DNA of 11,963 bases from Candidatus Puniceispirillum sp. (GTDB lineage Bacteria > Pseudomonadota > Alphaproteobacteria > Puniceispirillales > Puniceispirillaceae), in contig JABJBD010000107.1 in the NCBI GenBank assembly GCA_018668795.1, positions 1 to 11,963 of the forward strand, in the 5' to 3' direction. The notes under the pieces were generated by a model, which made no database searches, was not told the origin of the DNA, and worked only from the letters and a program-made list of their open reading frames with translations. The position numbers and the translations under genes were made by a program. Below are positions 1 to 6,352 of the stretch, piece by piece (the first letter of the stretch is position 1; the number at the start of each line of letters is the position of its first letter).

Positions 1-1
1 A

Positions 2-196
2 GTGCTGGGCGTACAGGACATAGTCGCCAAGTCAATTGGCAGCTCAAACCCGCATAATATGATTAAGGCAACCTTCTCGGCGCTTAAGCATATTCAAGCA
101 CCGCGCGCTGTAGCGCAAAAGCGTGGCAAGCGTGTGGGTGATGTTCTTGGCAAACGTGCAGATAAAGGTGCCGGCGACGAAGCCGCCGCATCCTAG
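2..196 (+). CDS. rpsE: 30S ribosomal protein S5, C-terminal part (5' end outside window)
   Basis: This is the 3' end of the gene for small-subunit protein S5, which binds 16S rRNA near the decoding centre and helps set translational accuracy. The window begins inside the gene; about 64 codons remain. The visible residues contain the S5 C-terminal domain signature: a stretch reading GVQDIVAKSIGSSNPHNM, followed by the helix KATFSALKHI that closes the fold. The tail is a short Lys/Arg- and Ala-rich extension ending at TAG (194-196). The apparent GTG at position 2 is an internal valine codon, not a start. The next gene, rpmD, begins 11 bases downstream, and its ribosome binding site overlaps this stop codon, as expected for the spc operon order rpsE-rpmD-rplO-secY. 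Identification is secure; only the upstream extent is missing. Confidence 0.95.
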   Translation: MLGVQDIVAKSIGSSNPHNMIKATFSALKHIQAPRAVAQKRGKRVGDVLGKRADKGAGDEAAAS

Positions 197-207
197 GGAG
201 AAATATC

Positions 208-393
208 ATGGCTGCCAAACAAACCGTAGTAGTAACGCAAACCAGAAGTGCGATTGGCCGTCAGGCTGACCAGCGTCAGACATTGATCGGCCTTGGGCTG
301 AACAAGATCGGACGCACCCGCGAGCTTGAAGATACACCGTCAGTGCGTGGCATGATCAACAAGGTCAAACATCTGGTCAAAGTCGAAGACTAA
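208..393 (+). CDS. rpmD: 50S ribosomal protein L30
   Basis: Large-subunit ribosomal protein L30, 61 residues, which is the normal length for bacterial L30. The sequence shows the family pattern: an N-terminal beta strand (QTVVVTQTRSAIGR), then QRQTLIGLGLNKIGRTRELEDTPSVRGMINKVKHLVKV, in which LGLNKIGRTRELEDTPSVRGMI is the conserved helix-strand region. The ATG at 208 is preceded by AGGGAG (195-200), which overlaps the rpsE stop codon, so the two genes are probably translationally coupled. It lies between rpsE and rplO in the standard spc operon order. L30 is not essential in all bacteria, but it is retained here in its usual place. No irregularity seen. Confidence 0.95.
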   Translation: MAAKQTVVVTQTRSAIGRQADQRQTLIGLGLNKIGRTRELEDTPSVRGMINKVKHLVKVED

Positions 394-429
394 TAATTTA
401 GATTATGAAGGCGAATCCGCACGGATCGC

Positions 430-434
430 AGGAG
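430..434 (+). promoter_or_regulatory. Shine-Dalgarno site that fixes the rplO start
   Basis: AGGAG lies 6 bases before the ATG at 441. It supports that codon as the rplO start rather than an in-frame ATG at 405, which has no comparable site and would add 12 residues upstream of the family's usual MKLNEV-type beginning. Confidence 0.75.
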
Positions 435-440
435 CAAGAC

Positions 441-914
441 ATGAAACTTAACGAAGTCAAAGATAACGACGGCGCGACCAAGAATTCAAAGCGTGTTGGC
501 CGTGGTATCGGCTCTGGTACCGGCAAAACATCTGGTAGCGGTCACAAAGGTCAGAAAGCACGTTCAGGCGTGTCTATCAACGGTTTTGAGGGCGGTCAGA
601 TGCCGATCCACCGTCGCCTTCCAAAGCGCGGTTTTACCAATATTTTTCGCAAGAACTATGTCGAGGTCAATCTTGGCCGTATGCAGGCTGCCATTGATTC
701 TGGCAAACTTGATGCAGGCAAGCCGGTTGACGCTGCTGCTTTGGTAAGCGCTGGCGTCATTTCAAAGGCACGTGATGGCGTTCGGATCCTTGCAAAAGGT
801 GAATTAAAGGCCAAAAAAGTTGAAATTCATGCCGCTGGCGCATCAAAGGCGGCAATCGCAGCTGTCGAAGCGGCTGGTGGTAAAGTTGTTATCCCAACAG
901 CATCTGCTGAATAA
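441..914 (+). CDS. rplO: 50S ribosomal protein L15
   Basis: Large-subunit protein L15, a late-assembling protein that contacts 23S rRNA domain II. With the start at 441 it is 157 residues, typical for alphaproteobacteria. It has the classic basic, glycine-rich N-terminal extension (residues 18-45, with RVGRGIGSGTGKTSGSGHKG and KARSG) that threads into rRNA, then FEGGQMPIHRRLPKRGF, and a C-terminal globular domain ending with the conserved pattern of Ala-rich helix plus GGKVVI. An in-frame ATG at 405 would give 169 residues but lacks a ribosome binding site, whereas AGGAG at 430-434 serves 441. It follows rpmD and precedes secY by 23 bases, the standard spc operon order. No unusual feature apart from the start ambiguity. 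Confidence 0.95.
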   Translation: MKLNEVKDNDGATKNSKRVGRGIGSGTGKTSGSGHKGQKARSGVSINGFEGGQMPIHRRLPKRGFTNIFRKNYVEVNLGRMQAAIDSGKLDAGKPVDAAALVSAGVISKARDGVRILAKGELKAKKVEIHAAGASKAAIAAVEAAGGKVVIPTASAE

Positions 915-937
915 TTGACGTTAGGTATCTAGGTATT

Positions 938-2272
938 ATGGCAACAGCATCAGATCGCATGGGCGGCGCAGGACTTGGCGGATTGGCTAAGGCCAGTGAG
1001 CTAAAAAGCCGTCTCCTATTTACGGTTGGCGCGCTGATTATCTATCGCTTGGGTACATATTTGCCAATCCCGGGTATTGATCCGGGTGCCTTGTCTGATA
1101 TTTTTTCACAGCAATCAAGTGGCATTCTGGGCATGTTCGACATGTTCTCAGGTGGTGCTTTATCGCGGATGACGATCTTTGCCTTGAATATCATGCCGTA
1201 TATTACCGCATCGATTATCATGCAGTTGATGACCGCCATTGTGCCATCTCTTGAAACGCTCAAGAAAGATGGCGAAAGTGGGCGCAAGATCATCAATCAA
1301 TATACCCGCTATATGACGGTGGTTCTGGCAACGGTTCAGGGGTATGGCATCGCTGTTGGTCTCGAAGCGGCAAGCGGCGTTGTTGGTGATCCGGGCATGT
1401 TCTTCCGCGTCACAACGGTGGTCACGCTTGTTGGTGGTACCTTGTTCCTGATGTGGCTTGGTGAACAGATTACCAGCCGCGGTGTTGGTAACGGTATTTC
1501 ACTGATTATCTTTGCTGGTATTGTGGCTAACCTGCCAACAGCTTTGGCAGGTACATTGGAACTTGGACGTACTGGTGCTTTGTCGGCATTTCTGATTGTT
1601 CTGCTGTTTGCGATGGCCATAGCTGTGATTGCATTCATCGTCTTTATCGAACGTTCAGTGCGCAAAATTCTGGTGCAATATCCAAAACGCCAGCATGGTA
1701 ACAAGGTGTTTGGTGGCGATCAGTCATTCCTGCCCTTAAAGATCAACGTACCAGGCGTGATTCCGCCTATCTTTGCCTCATCTTTGCTGTTGATGCCGAT
1801 TTCGATCATCAATCTGACAGGTGGCCAAAGCGGTGGTGCTGACTGGCTAGTAACTTTGAACGCATTGCTGGGTCGTGGTCAGCCGCTTTATCTGGCTATC
1901 TATATCGGCATGATCGTGTTTTTCGCCTTCTTCTATACAGCGATTGTTTTCAATCCCGAAGATACGGCTGAAAACCTGCGTAAAAATGGTGGCTATATTC
2001 CGGGTATTCGTCCGGGCAAATCTACTGCCGACTATCTTGATTTTGTGCTGACGCGACTAACCGTTCTGGGCGCTGGCTATTTGTCTGCTGTTTGTATTCT
2101 GCCGGAAATCCTGATCAGCCAATATGCTGTTCCTTTCTATTTCGGTGGTACATCTTTGTTGATCGTGGTCACAGTTACGCTTGATACGGTTGGACAGGTG
2201 CAATCGCATCTTCTGGCGCATCAATATGAAGGTCTGGTCAAGAAATCAAAGCTGAAAGGGCGCAACCGATGA
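938..2272 (+). CDS. secY: Protein translocase subunit SecY
   Basis: Channel-forming subunit of the SecYEG translocon, an inner-membrane protein through which SecA or the ribosome pushes unfolded proteins. It has 444 residues, normal for SecY, with ten predictable membrane spans. Recognisable parts: TM1 (about 24-44) with RLGTYLPIPGID; the plug region and TM2 (about 62-100) with GMFDMFSGGALSRMTIFALNIMPYI; the GNGISLIIFAGI segment at 185-196; the cytosolic loop with VQYPKRQ (246-252); and the second large cytosolic loop with ENLRKNGGYIPGIRPG (345-360), which contacts SecA and ribosomes. The ATG at 938 has no strong Shine-Dalgarno; a TAGGTAT sequence occurs twice upstream (922-928 and 930-936). 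The stop overlaps the adk start (ATGA, 2269-2272), implying coupled translation. No irregularity in the coding sequence. Confidence 0.97.
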   Translation: MATASDRMGGAGLGGLAKASELKSRLLFTVGALIIYRLGTYLPIPGIDPGALSDIFSQQSSGILGMFDMFSGGALSRMTIFALNIMPYITASIIMQLMTAIVPSLETLKKDGESGRKIINQYTRYMTVVLATVQGYGIAVGLEAASGVVGDPGMFFRVTTVVTLVGGTLFLMWLGEQITSRGVGNGISLIIFAGIVANLPTALAGTLELGRTGALSAFLIVLLFAMAIAVIAFIVFIERSVRKILVQYPKRQHGNKVFGGDQSFLPLKINVPGVIPPIFASSLLLMPISIINLTGGQSGGADWLVTLNALLGRGQPLYLAIYIGMIVFFAFFYTAIVFNPEDTAENLRKNGGYIPGIRPGKSTADYLDFVLTRLTVLGAGYLSAVCILPEILISQYAVPFYFGGTSLLIVVTVTLDTVGQVQSHLLAHQYEGLVKKSKLKGRNR

Positions 2273-2835
2273 ACATAATATTGTTTGGTGCACCTGGTGC
2301 TGGCAAGGGTACTCAGGCCGAACGTCTGGTCTCTGATCGCGGTATGGTTCAGCTATCAACCGGTGATATGCTTCGTAGCGCGATTGCTTCTGGCAGTGAG
2401 CTTGGCTTGCGTGCCAAAGAAATCATGGATCGTGGCGATCTGGTTTCCGACGATATCATGGTTGGCATGATTGCCGAGCGCATGGATGCAGGTGATGCCG
2501 CATCTGGCTATATTCTTGATGGATTCCCGCGCACTGTGGCTCAGGCCGAAGCGCTGGAAAACATGATGACAAGCAGAGGTGATGAAGTCGCCCATGTGAT
2601 TGAAATTAAAGTTGATGAGGCTGCCTTATTTGCACGTATCGAAAACCGTGCAAAGGAATCAGGTGGTACCCGTAGTGACGATAACGCCGAAACTTTGCGT
2701 AACCGTCTAGCGGTTTATCATGAGAATACAGCGCCGTTGCTGCCCTTTTACGAAGCCAAAGGGAAATTACGGACTATTGACGGTATGAACTCGATTGAGG
2801 ATGTGGCGTCAGAAATAAATAAGATACTTGGATGA
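2269..2835 (+). CDS. adk: Adenylate kinase, short form
   Basis: Cytosolic enzyme converting AMP plus ATP to two ADP, keeping the adenylate pool balanced. It has 188 residues. The P-loop GAPGAGKGT is at residues 7-15, the AMP-binding TGDMLR at 31-36, and the DGFPRT motif at 84-89. The LID region (about 122-138) is short and has no four-cysteine zinc site, so this is the short-type enzyme rather than the roughly 214-residue long form; short forms are common in alphaproteobacteria. Arginines in RIENR and GGTRSDD (R123, R135) and R144 fit the phosphate-binding set. The start codon overlaps the secY stop by four bases, so translation is probably coupled. It is the last gene before a new promoter at 2852-2879. 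Confidence 0.96.
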   Translation: MNIILFGAPGAGKGTQAERLVSDRGMVQLSTGDMLRSAIASGSELGLRAKEIMDRGDLVSDDIMVGMIAERMDAGDAASGYILDGFPRTVAQAEALENMMTSRGDEVAHVIEIKVDEAALFARIENRAKESGGTRSDDNAETLRNRLAVYHENTAPLLPFYEAKGKLRTIDGMNSIEDVASEINKILG

Positions 2836-2851
2836 ACTGACAGCGTATAGG

Positions 2852-2879
2852 TTGACTGTAACTGGGGAATGCCTATAAT
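2852..2879 (+). promoter_or_regulatory. Sigma70-type promoter for rpsM-rpsK-rpoA-rplQ
   Basis: TTGACT (2852-2857) and a perfect TATAAT (2874-2879) are separated by 16 bases, just downstream of the adk stop. Transcription would start around 2885-2888, leaving about 80 bases of leader before the rpsM GTG. This is the best-matched promoter in the window and would let the alpha operon be transcribed independently of the upstream spc genes. Recognised by eye only. Confidence 0.75.
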
Positions 2880-2880
2880 T

Positions 2881-2913
2881 CGCCGTTTTCTGGAAAATGT
2901 TTCAGAAATGGCG
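2881..2913 (+). other. Inverted repeat at the rpsM transcription start region
   Basis: CGCCGTTTTCTG (2881-2892) can pair with CAGAAATGGCG (2903-2913): eleven base pairs with one bulged T and one G-U pair, around a 10-base loop. No T-tract follows, so it is not a simple terminator. The left arm begins directly after the -10 element, so the full hairpin would form only in RNA reading through from secY-adk. It could also be a DNA palindrome read by a protein. Function unknown. Confidence 0.5.
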
Positions 2914-2966
2914 CCAAAGGGCAAAACCCGAGCCAAAGTAGCCGTTAAATATAAAGGAGCCAGATA

Positions 2967-3335
2967 GTGGCACGAATTGCTGGTGTAAATATTCCGACCA
3001 AAAAGCGGGTCGAGATCGCACTGACCTATATTCATGGTATTGGTACAACCACTGCCAAGAATATCTGCGAAAGAGCAGGCGTTCCCGACGAACGTCGGGT
3101 TAATGATTTGTCTGAAGAAGAACTTACAAAACTGCGCGATATTATTGACGCAGACGTTCTTGTTGAAGGTGATCTGCGTCGCCAGACATCAATGAATATT
3201 AAGCGTTACCTTGACCTTGGTTGCTTGCGCGGGCTTCGCCATCGCCGCAGTCTGCCTGTTCGTGGTCAGCGTACCCATACTAATGCACGTACCCGCAAAG
3301 GCCCTGCAAAGGCCATTGCTGGTAAGAAGAAATAA
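2967..3335 (+). CDS. rpsM: 30S ribosomal protein S13 (GTG start)
   Basis: Small-subunit head protein S13, which contacts P-site tRNA through its C-terminal tail and forms bridges with the large subunit. It has 122 residues, the usual length. The N terminus MARIAGVNIPTKKR and the helix-two-turn-helix pattern HGIGTTTAKNIC are present, and the family signature RGLRHRRSLPVRGQRTHTNA occupies about residues 88-107, followed by the basic tail RTRKGPAKAIAGKKK. The start is GTG; AGGAG at 2955-2959 lies at proper spacing and the protein begins exactly where S13 proteins begin. It is the first gene of the alpha operon block, with its own promoter. rpmJ and rpsD, neighbours in enteric bacteria, are not here, which is usual for alphaproteobacteria. 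Confidence 0.96.
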   Translation: MARIAGVNIPTKKRVEIALTYIHGIGTTTAKNICERAGVPDERRVNDLSEEELTKLRDIIDADVLVEGDLRRQTSMNIKRYLDLGCLRGLRHRRSLPVRGQRTHTNARTRKGPAKAIAGKKK

Positions 3336-3359
3336 TCGCGGGACATCAGGAGAGCAAAA

Positions 3360-3755
3360 ATGGCAAAACAACCTAGCCAAGGCCGAGTTCGTCGTCGCGA
3401 GCGCAAAAATATCACAAATGGCGTAGCGCATGTGAACTCAACATTTAATAATACAATGATTACCATCACTGACGTACAGGGTAATACAATCGCATGGGCG
3501 TCTGCTGGTGGCATGGGCTTCAAGGGCTCACGTAAATCTACACCATTTGCCGCACAGATGGCGGCAGAAGATGCCGGTCGTAAGGCCGCAGATCATGGTA
3601 TGAAATCACTCGACGTTCAGGTGCGGGGCCCCGGCTCAGGTCGTGAGTCAGCTTTGCGCGCATTGCAGTCTGTCGGTTTTAATGTGACATCAATTCGTGA
3701 TGTGACACCAATTCCGCACAATGGATGCCGCCCGCGTAAGCGTCGCCGCGTTTAA
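3360..3755 (+). CDS. rpsK: 30S ribosomal protein S11
   Basis: Small-subunit platform protein S11, which sits near the E site and helps shape the mRNA exit path. It has 131 residues. Family landmarks: NITNGVAHVNSTFNNTMITI near the N terminus, TPFAAQMAAEDA in the middle, VQVRGPGSGRESALRAL, and the C terminus PIPHNGCRPRKRRRV, in which the Asn-Gly pair is the conserved site that becomes isoaspartate in many bacteria. Most S11 proteins read RPPKRRRV; the RPRK variant seen here is a minor substitution. A strong ribosome binding site, AGGAGAG, lies at 3348-3354. The gap to rpsM is 24 bases, and rpoA follows after a 79-base leader. Secure identification. Confidence 0.96.
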   Translation: MAKQPSQGRVRRRERKNITNGVAHVNSTFNNTMITITDVQGNTIAWASAGGMGFKGSRKSTPFAAQMAAEDAGRKAADHGMKSLDVQVRGPGSGRESALRALQSVGFNVTSIRDVTPIPHNGCRPRKRRRV

Positions 3756-3781
3756 TATTGAATATATAATATCCTTAGTCG

Positions 3782-3827
3782 GGTGCCATCTCAGGGGGGC
3801 GCCGGGTGCTAACCTCCTATAAAAGGA
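3782..3827 (+). promoter_or_regulatory. Structured leader before rpoA, with possible SD sequestration
   Basis: The 79 bases between rpsK and rpoA hold two small potential hairpins: GGTGCC (3782-3787) with GGCGCC (3798-3803), and TCCT (3815-3818) with AGGA (3824-3827). The second would hide the rpoA ribosome binding site. The segment ACCTCCT (3812-3818) matches the anti-Shine-Dalgarno end of 16S rRNA, consistent with self-pairing. A TATAAT at 3765-3770 lacks a convincing -35 element. Regulation is inferred, not shown. Confidence 0.35.
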
Positions 3828-3834
3828 CATCGCC

Positions 3835-4851
3835 ATGATTGAAAAGAATTGGCTGGATCTGAAAAAGCCGGATGAGCTTGAAATAAAAGTATCTGAATAT
3901 AACCCAAGTCAGGCGGTTGTCGCCGTTGGGCCTTTTGAGCGTGGTTTTGGTGTTACCATTGGTAACGCACTTCGTCGGGTTTTGTTGTCATCCCTACAGG
4001 GATCGGCGATCACAGCTGTCCAGATTCAAGGTGTGGTACACGAATTTTCGTCAATCCCGGGTGTACGTGAAGACGTCACCGATCTTGTGCTGAACCTCAA
4101 AGGCGTTGCCGTTCGTAAAGATGAAGAAGGTTCAAAGCGTCTGCGTCTTTCTGCCGAAGGCCCACTGGCTGTTACAGCAGGCATGATTTCGGAAAGCGCT
4201 GGCGTTGAAATCATGAATCCGGAACATGTTCTGTGTCACCTTGATAAAGGTGCCAGTCTGGCGATGGAACTAACAGTCGCTTCTGGCAAAGGCTATGTGC
4301 CTGCTGTTGCAAACCGCGCAGAAGACTCACCAATTGGCTTGATTCCGATTGATGCGATCTTCAGCCCGGTACTGCAGGTTGCCTATAAAGTCGAAAATGC
4401 ACGTGTTGGTCAGATCACTGATTATGACAAGTTGCTTTTGACACTTGAAACCGATGGTTCGGTTACACCTGAAGATGCGGTTGCCTATGCGGCGCGCATT
4501 TTGCAAGAACAGTTGCAGACATTCATCAACTTTGAAGAGCCAAAGTCGAATGCGCCGGATGAAGACCCAGATCCATTGCCATTCAGCCGCAACCTGCTTC
4601 GCAAGGTTGACGAACTTGAACTTTCAGTCCGTTCGGCTAACTGCTTGAAAAATGACAATATCGTCTATATTGGTGATCTTGTTCTTAAAACCGAGCATGA
4701 AATGCTTCGGACACCTAATTTTGGTCGCAAGTCGTTGAATGAGATCAAGGAAGTGCTAAAAGGCATGGAACTTGAACTTGGTATGGATATCCCCAACTGG
4801 CCACCAGAGAATGTTGAAGAATTAGCCCGACGCCTCGACGAGCCGTTTTAG
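3835..4851 (+). CDS. rpoA: DNA-directed RNA polymerase subunit alpha
   Basis: Alpha subunit of RNA polymerase, whose dimer nucleates core enzyme assembly and whose C-terminal domain binds UP elements and activators. It has 338 residues, typical for alphaproteobacteria. The N-terminal domain (about 1-235) shows FERGFGVTIGNALRRVLLSSL, the assembly motif, and later VHEFSSIPGVREDVTDLVLNLK. A flexible acidic linker containing NAPDEDPDPLPF precedes the C-terminal domain (about 250-338), which has ELSVRSANCLKN, IGDLV and the helix-hairpin-helix TPNFGRKSLNEIKEVL. The start is ATG at 3835 with AAAGGA upstream. It follows rpsK and precedes rplQ by 34 bases, the standard alpha operon order. The leader may limit translation by structure (see the entry just upstream). 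Confidence 0.97.
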   Translation: MIEKNWLDLKKPDELEIKVSEYNPSQAVVAVGPFERGFGVTIGNALRRVLLSSLQGSAITAVQIQGVVHEFSSIPGVREDVTDLVLNLKGVAVRKDEEGSKRLRLSAEGPLAVTAGMISESAGVEIMNPEHVLCHLDKGASLAMELTVASGKGYVPAVANRAEDSPIGLIPIDAIFSPVLQVAYKVENARVGQITDYDKLLLTLETDGSVTPEDAVAYAARILQEQLQTFINFEEPKSNAPDEDPDPLPFSRNLLRKVDELELSVRSANCLKNDNIVYIGDLVLKTEHEMLRTPNFGRKSLNEIKEVLKGMELELGMDIPNWPPENVEELARRLDEPF

Positions 4852-4885
4852 TCCGTTAGTCGGATCTTTTTGAAGGAGAATTAAA

Positions 4886-5320
4886 ATGCGTCATCGCAAT
4901 GCCGGTCGGAAGCTGAACCGTACCTCGCAACATCGTCAGATGTTGTTTAGGAACATGGCGCAGGCGATCATCAAGCACGAGCAAATCGTTACAACCTTGC
5001 CAAAGGCTAAAGAACTTCGTCCTGTGGTCGAACGTTTGATTACCCTTGGTAAACGTGGCGATCTGCATGCGCGTCGTCTTGCCTTTGCACGGCTTCGTTG
5101 CAACGACATGACCAAGAAATTGTTTGATGTGCTTGGTCCGCGTTACAAAGAACGTCATGGTGGCTACACACGCGTCATGAAAGCTGGTTTCCGATATGGT
5201 GACTCAGCGCCAATGGCTGTTATCGAATTTGTTGATCGTGATGAAGATGCACGTGGCAAGGATTCAGGTCCTGTCATGGGTATGGAAGACGAAGCTGAAA
5301 CAGCAGATACAGCCGCTTAA
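4886..5320 (+). CDS. rplQ: 50S ribosomal protein L17
   Basis: Large-subunit protein L17, located near the polypeptide exit tunnel. It has 144 residues. The N terminus MRHRNAGRKLNRTSQHRQML and the following FRNMAQAIIKHEQIVTTLPKAKELRPVVERLITLGK are hallmark L17 sequences; RYGDSAPMAVIEFVDRD forms the end of the conserved fold. The last 25 or so residues are an acidic Asp/Glu/Ala-rich extension beyond the core, of a kind common in alphaproteobacterial L17. AAGGAG at 4873-4878 provides the ribosome binding site. It is the last gene of the operon; a terminator follows at 5347-5376. Confidence 0.96.
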   Translation: MRHRNAGRKLNRTSQHRQMLFRNMAQAIIKHEQIVTTLPKAKELRPVVERLITLGKRGDLHARRLAFARLRCNDMTKKLFDVLGPRYKERHGGYTRVMKAGFRYGDSAPMAVIEFVDRDEDARGKDSGPVMGMEDEAETADTAA

Positions 5321-5346
5321 CGCGCAGCAATTTTTGAATATCTGAT

Positions 5347-5376
5347 AAAGGGTGGCATGTGCCCCCCTTTATTTTT
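5347..5376 (+). terminator. Rho-independent terminator after rplQ
   Basis: AAAGGGTGGC (5347-5356) pairs with GCCCCCCTTT (5361-5370) around the loop ATGT, with one T-C mismatch, and the stem runs into a TTTATTTTT tract. It lies 26 bases after the rplQ stop and cleanly separates the ribosomal block from the next gene. Confidence 0.85.
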
Positions 5377-5505
5377 GCCTGCTTGCCCATAATCACTATC
5401 ACTATCTCTATTAAGTGGCTTGTACAGATGAGCACTGTTTCTGCGACGTAAATGATAAAATTGTTAATGTGATGTATATTTCATGGTGATGAAAGGTTGT
5501 CACTC

Positions 5506-6120
5506 ATGATCTCATTGCAATTCCTGCTCACCGCTTTTGTAGTTGTCATTGCGCCTGGTACTGGCGTGATCTACACACTTGCTATTGGTTTAGGCCAAGG
5601 GCGTTGGCCTGCTTTTTGGGCGGCATTGGGCTGTACGTTTGGGATTGTGCCACATTTATTGACGGCAACATTGGGGTTGGCGGCTCTTATGCATACGTCG
5701 GCAGTTTTATTCAGCTTGGTAAAATTTGCAGGTGTTGCATACTTACTCTATCTTGCTTGGCAAGTTTTAAAATCTGACGGTGCATTGGCGATAAGACCCG
5801 TCATTTCGCGTGATATAGGTATCAGAATTGCGCGCCGCGGTGCGTTAATCAATATTTTGAATCCAAAATTGTCGATCTTTTTCCTAGCTCTGTTGCCGCC
5901 CTTTTTGTCTGGCGATCCTGCCAACGCGACGCTTGAGATGTGTTTTCTTGGCTTTGTCTTTATGGTGCTTACCTTTGTTATATTCATGATTTACGGCCTG
6001 TTTGCTGCCAAAGCGCGTGATTGGTTATTGGGTAGTACCATGGTAATGCGCTGGCTCAATCGTTCAATTTCTGCAATTTTTGTTGCTTTGGCGATACGAT
6101 TGGCATGGGAACGTGCCTAA
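5506..6120 (+). CDS. LysE/RhtB-family amino-acid-type exporter
   Basis: Predicted inner-membrane exporter of the LysE/RhtB superfamily, whose known members export lysine, homoserine, threonine or related molecules; the substrate here cannot be told from sequence. It has 204 residues with about six hydrophobic spans. Family features: the N-terminal span with APGTG (16-20), KFAGVAYLLYLAWQ (73-86), and NILNPKLSIFFLALLPPF (116-133), which carries the typical N-x-x-N-P-K motif. I chose ATG at 5506 because GAAAGG (5491-5496) is spaced 9 bases upstream; an in-frame TTG at 5497 would add three residues but abuts that site. The gene stands alone between the rplQ terminator and a 232-base spacer before rarA, so it is probably its own transcription unit. 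Family assignment is firm, substrate unknown. Confidence 0.88.
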   Translation: MISLQFLLTAFVVVIAPGTGVIYTLAIGLGQGRWPAFWAALGCTFGIVPHLLTATLGLAALMHTSAVLFSLVKFAGVAYLLYLAWQVLKSDGALAIRPVISRDIGIRIARRGALINILNPKLSIFFLALLPPFLSGDPANATLEMCFLGFVFMVLTFVIFMIYGLFAAKARDWLLGSTMVMRWLNRSISAIFVALAIRLAWERA

Positions 6121-6352
6121 TATTGAAAAATTTAGGCAATCTAGTCGTTCTGTTTTTTGGGGATAGCGGGAAACCATGTATCACCAGCAACATGGAACAA
6201 GTTCTATTTTTACCATCTGGTTTTGCCTTGCATTCTGATTGCACTTATATGGAATACATTACCCATAATGTCCTATCAGATGTGATGCGAGAGGATATGA
6301 TCCGGGAAAAATAGCACTGGCGGCAAACCCGCGCTTAGGCGATTATACCCCC
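6121..6352. other. Intergenic spacer upstream of rarA
   Basis: 232 bases without a supported gene. A reading frame from 6105 to 6314 resembles nothing known and starts inside the exporter gene, so I treat it as noise. The most promoter-like sequence is TTGCCT (6223-6228), 17 bases, TATATG (6246-6251), which would give a leader of about 95 bases for rarA. This is a weak match (four of six bases in each element). Confidence 0.4.

Noticed and set aside
6105..6314. Open frame of 69 codons between the LysE-type exporter and rarA
   Set aside because: It starts inside the exporter gene, has no ribosome binding site, and its product resembles nothing known.
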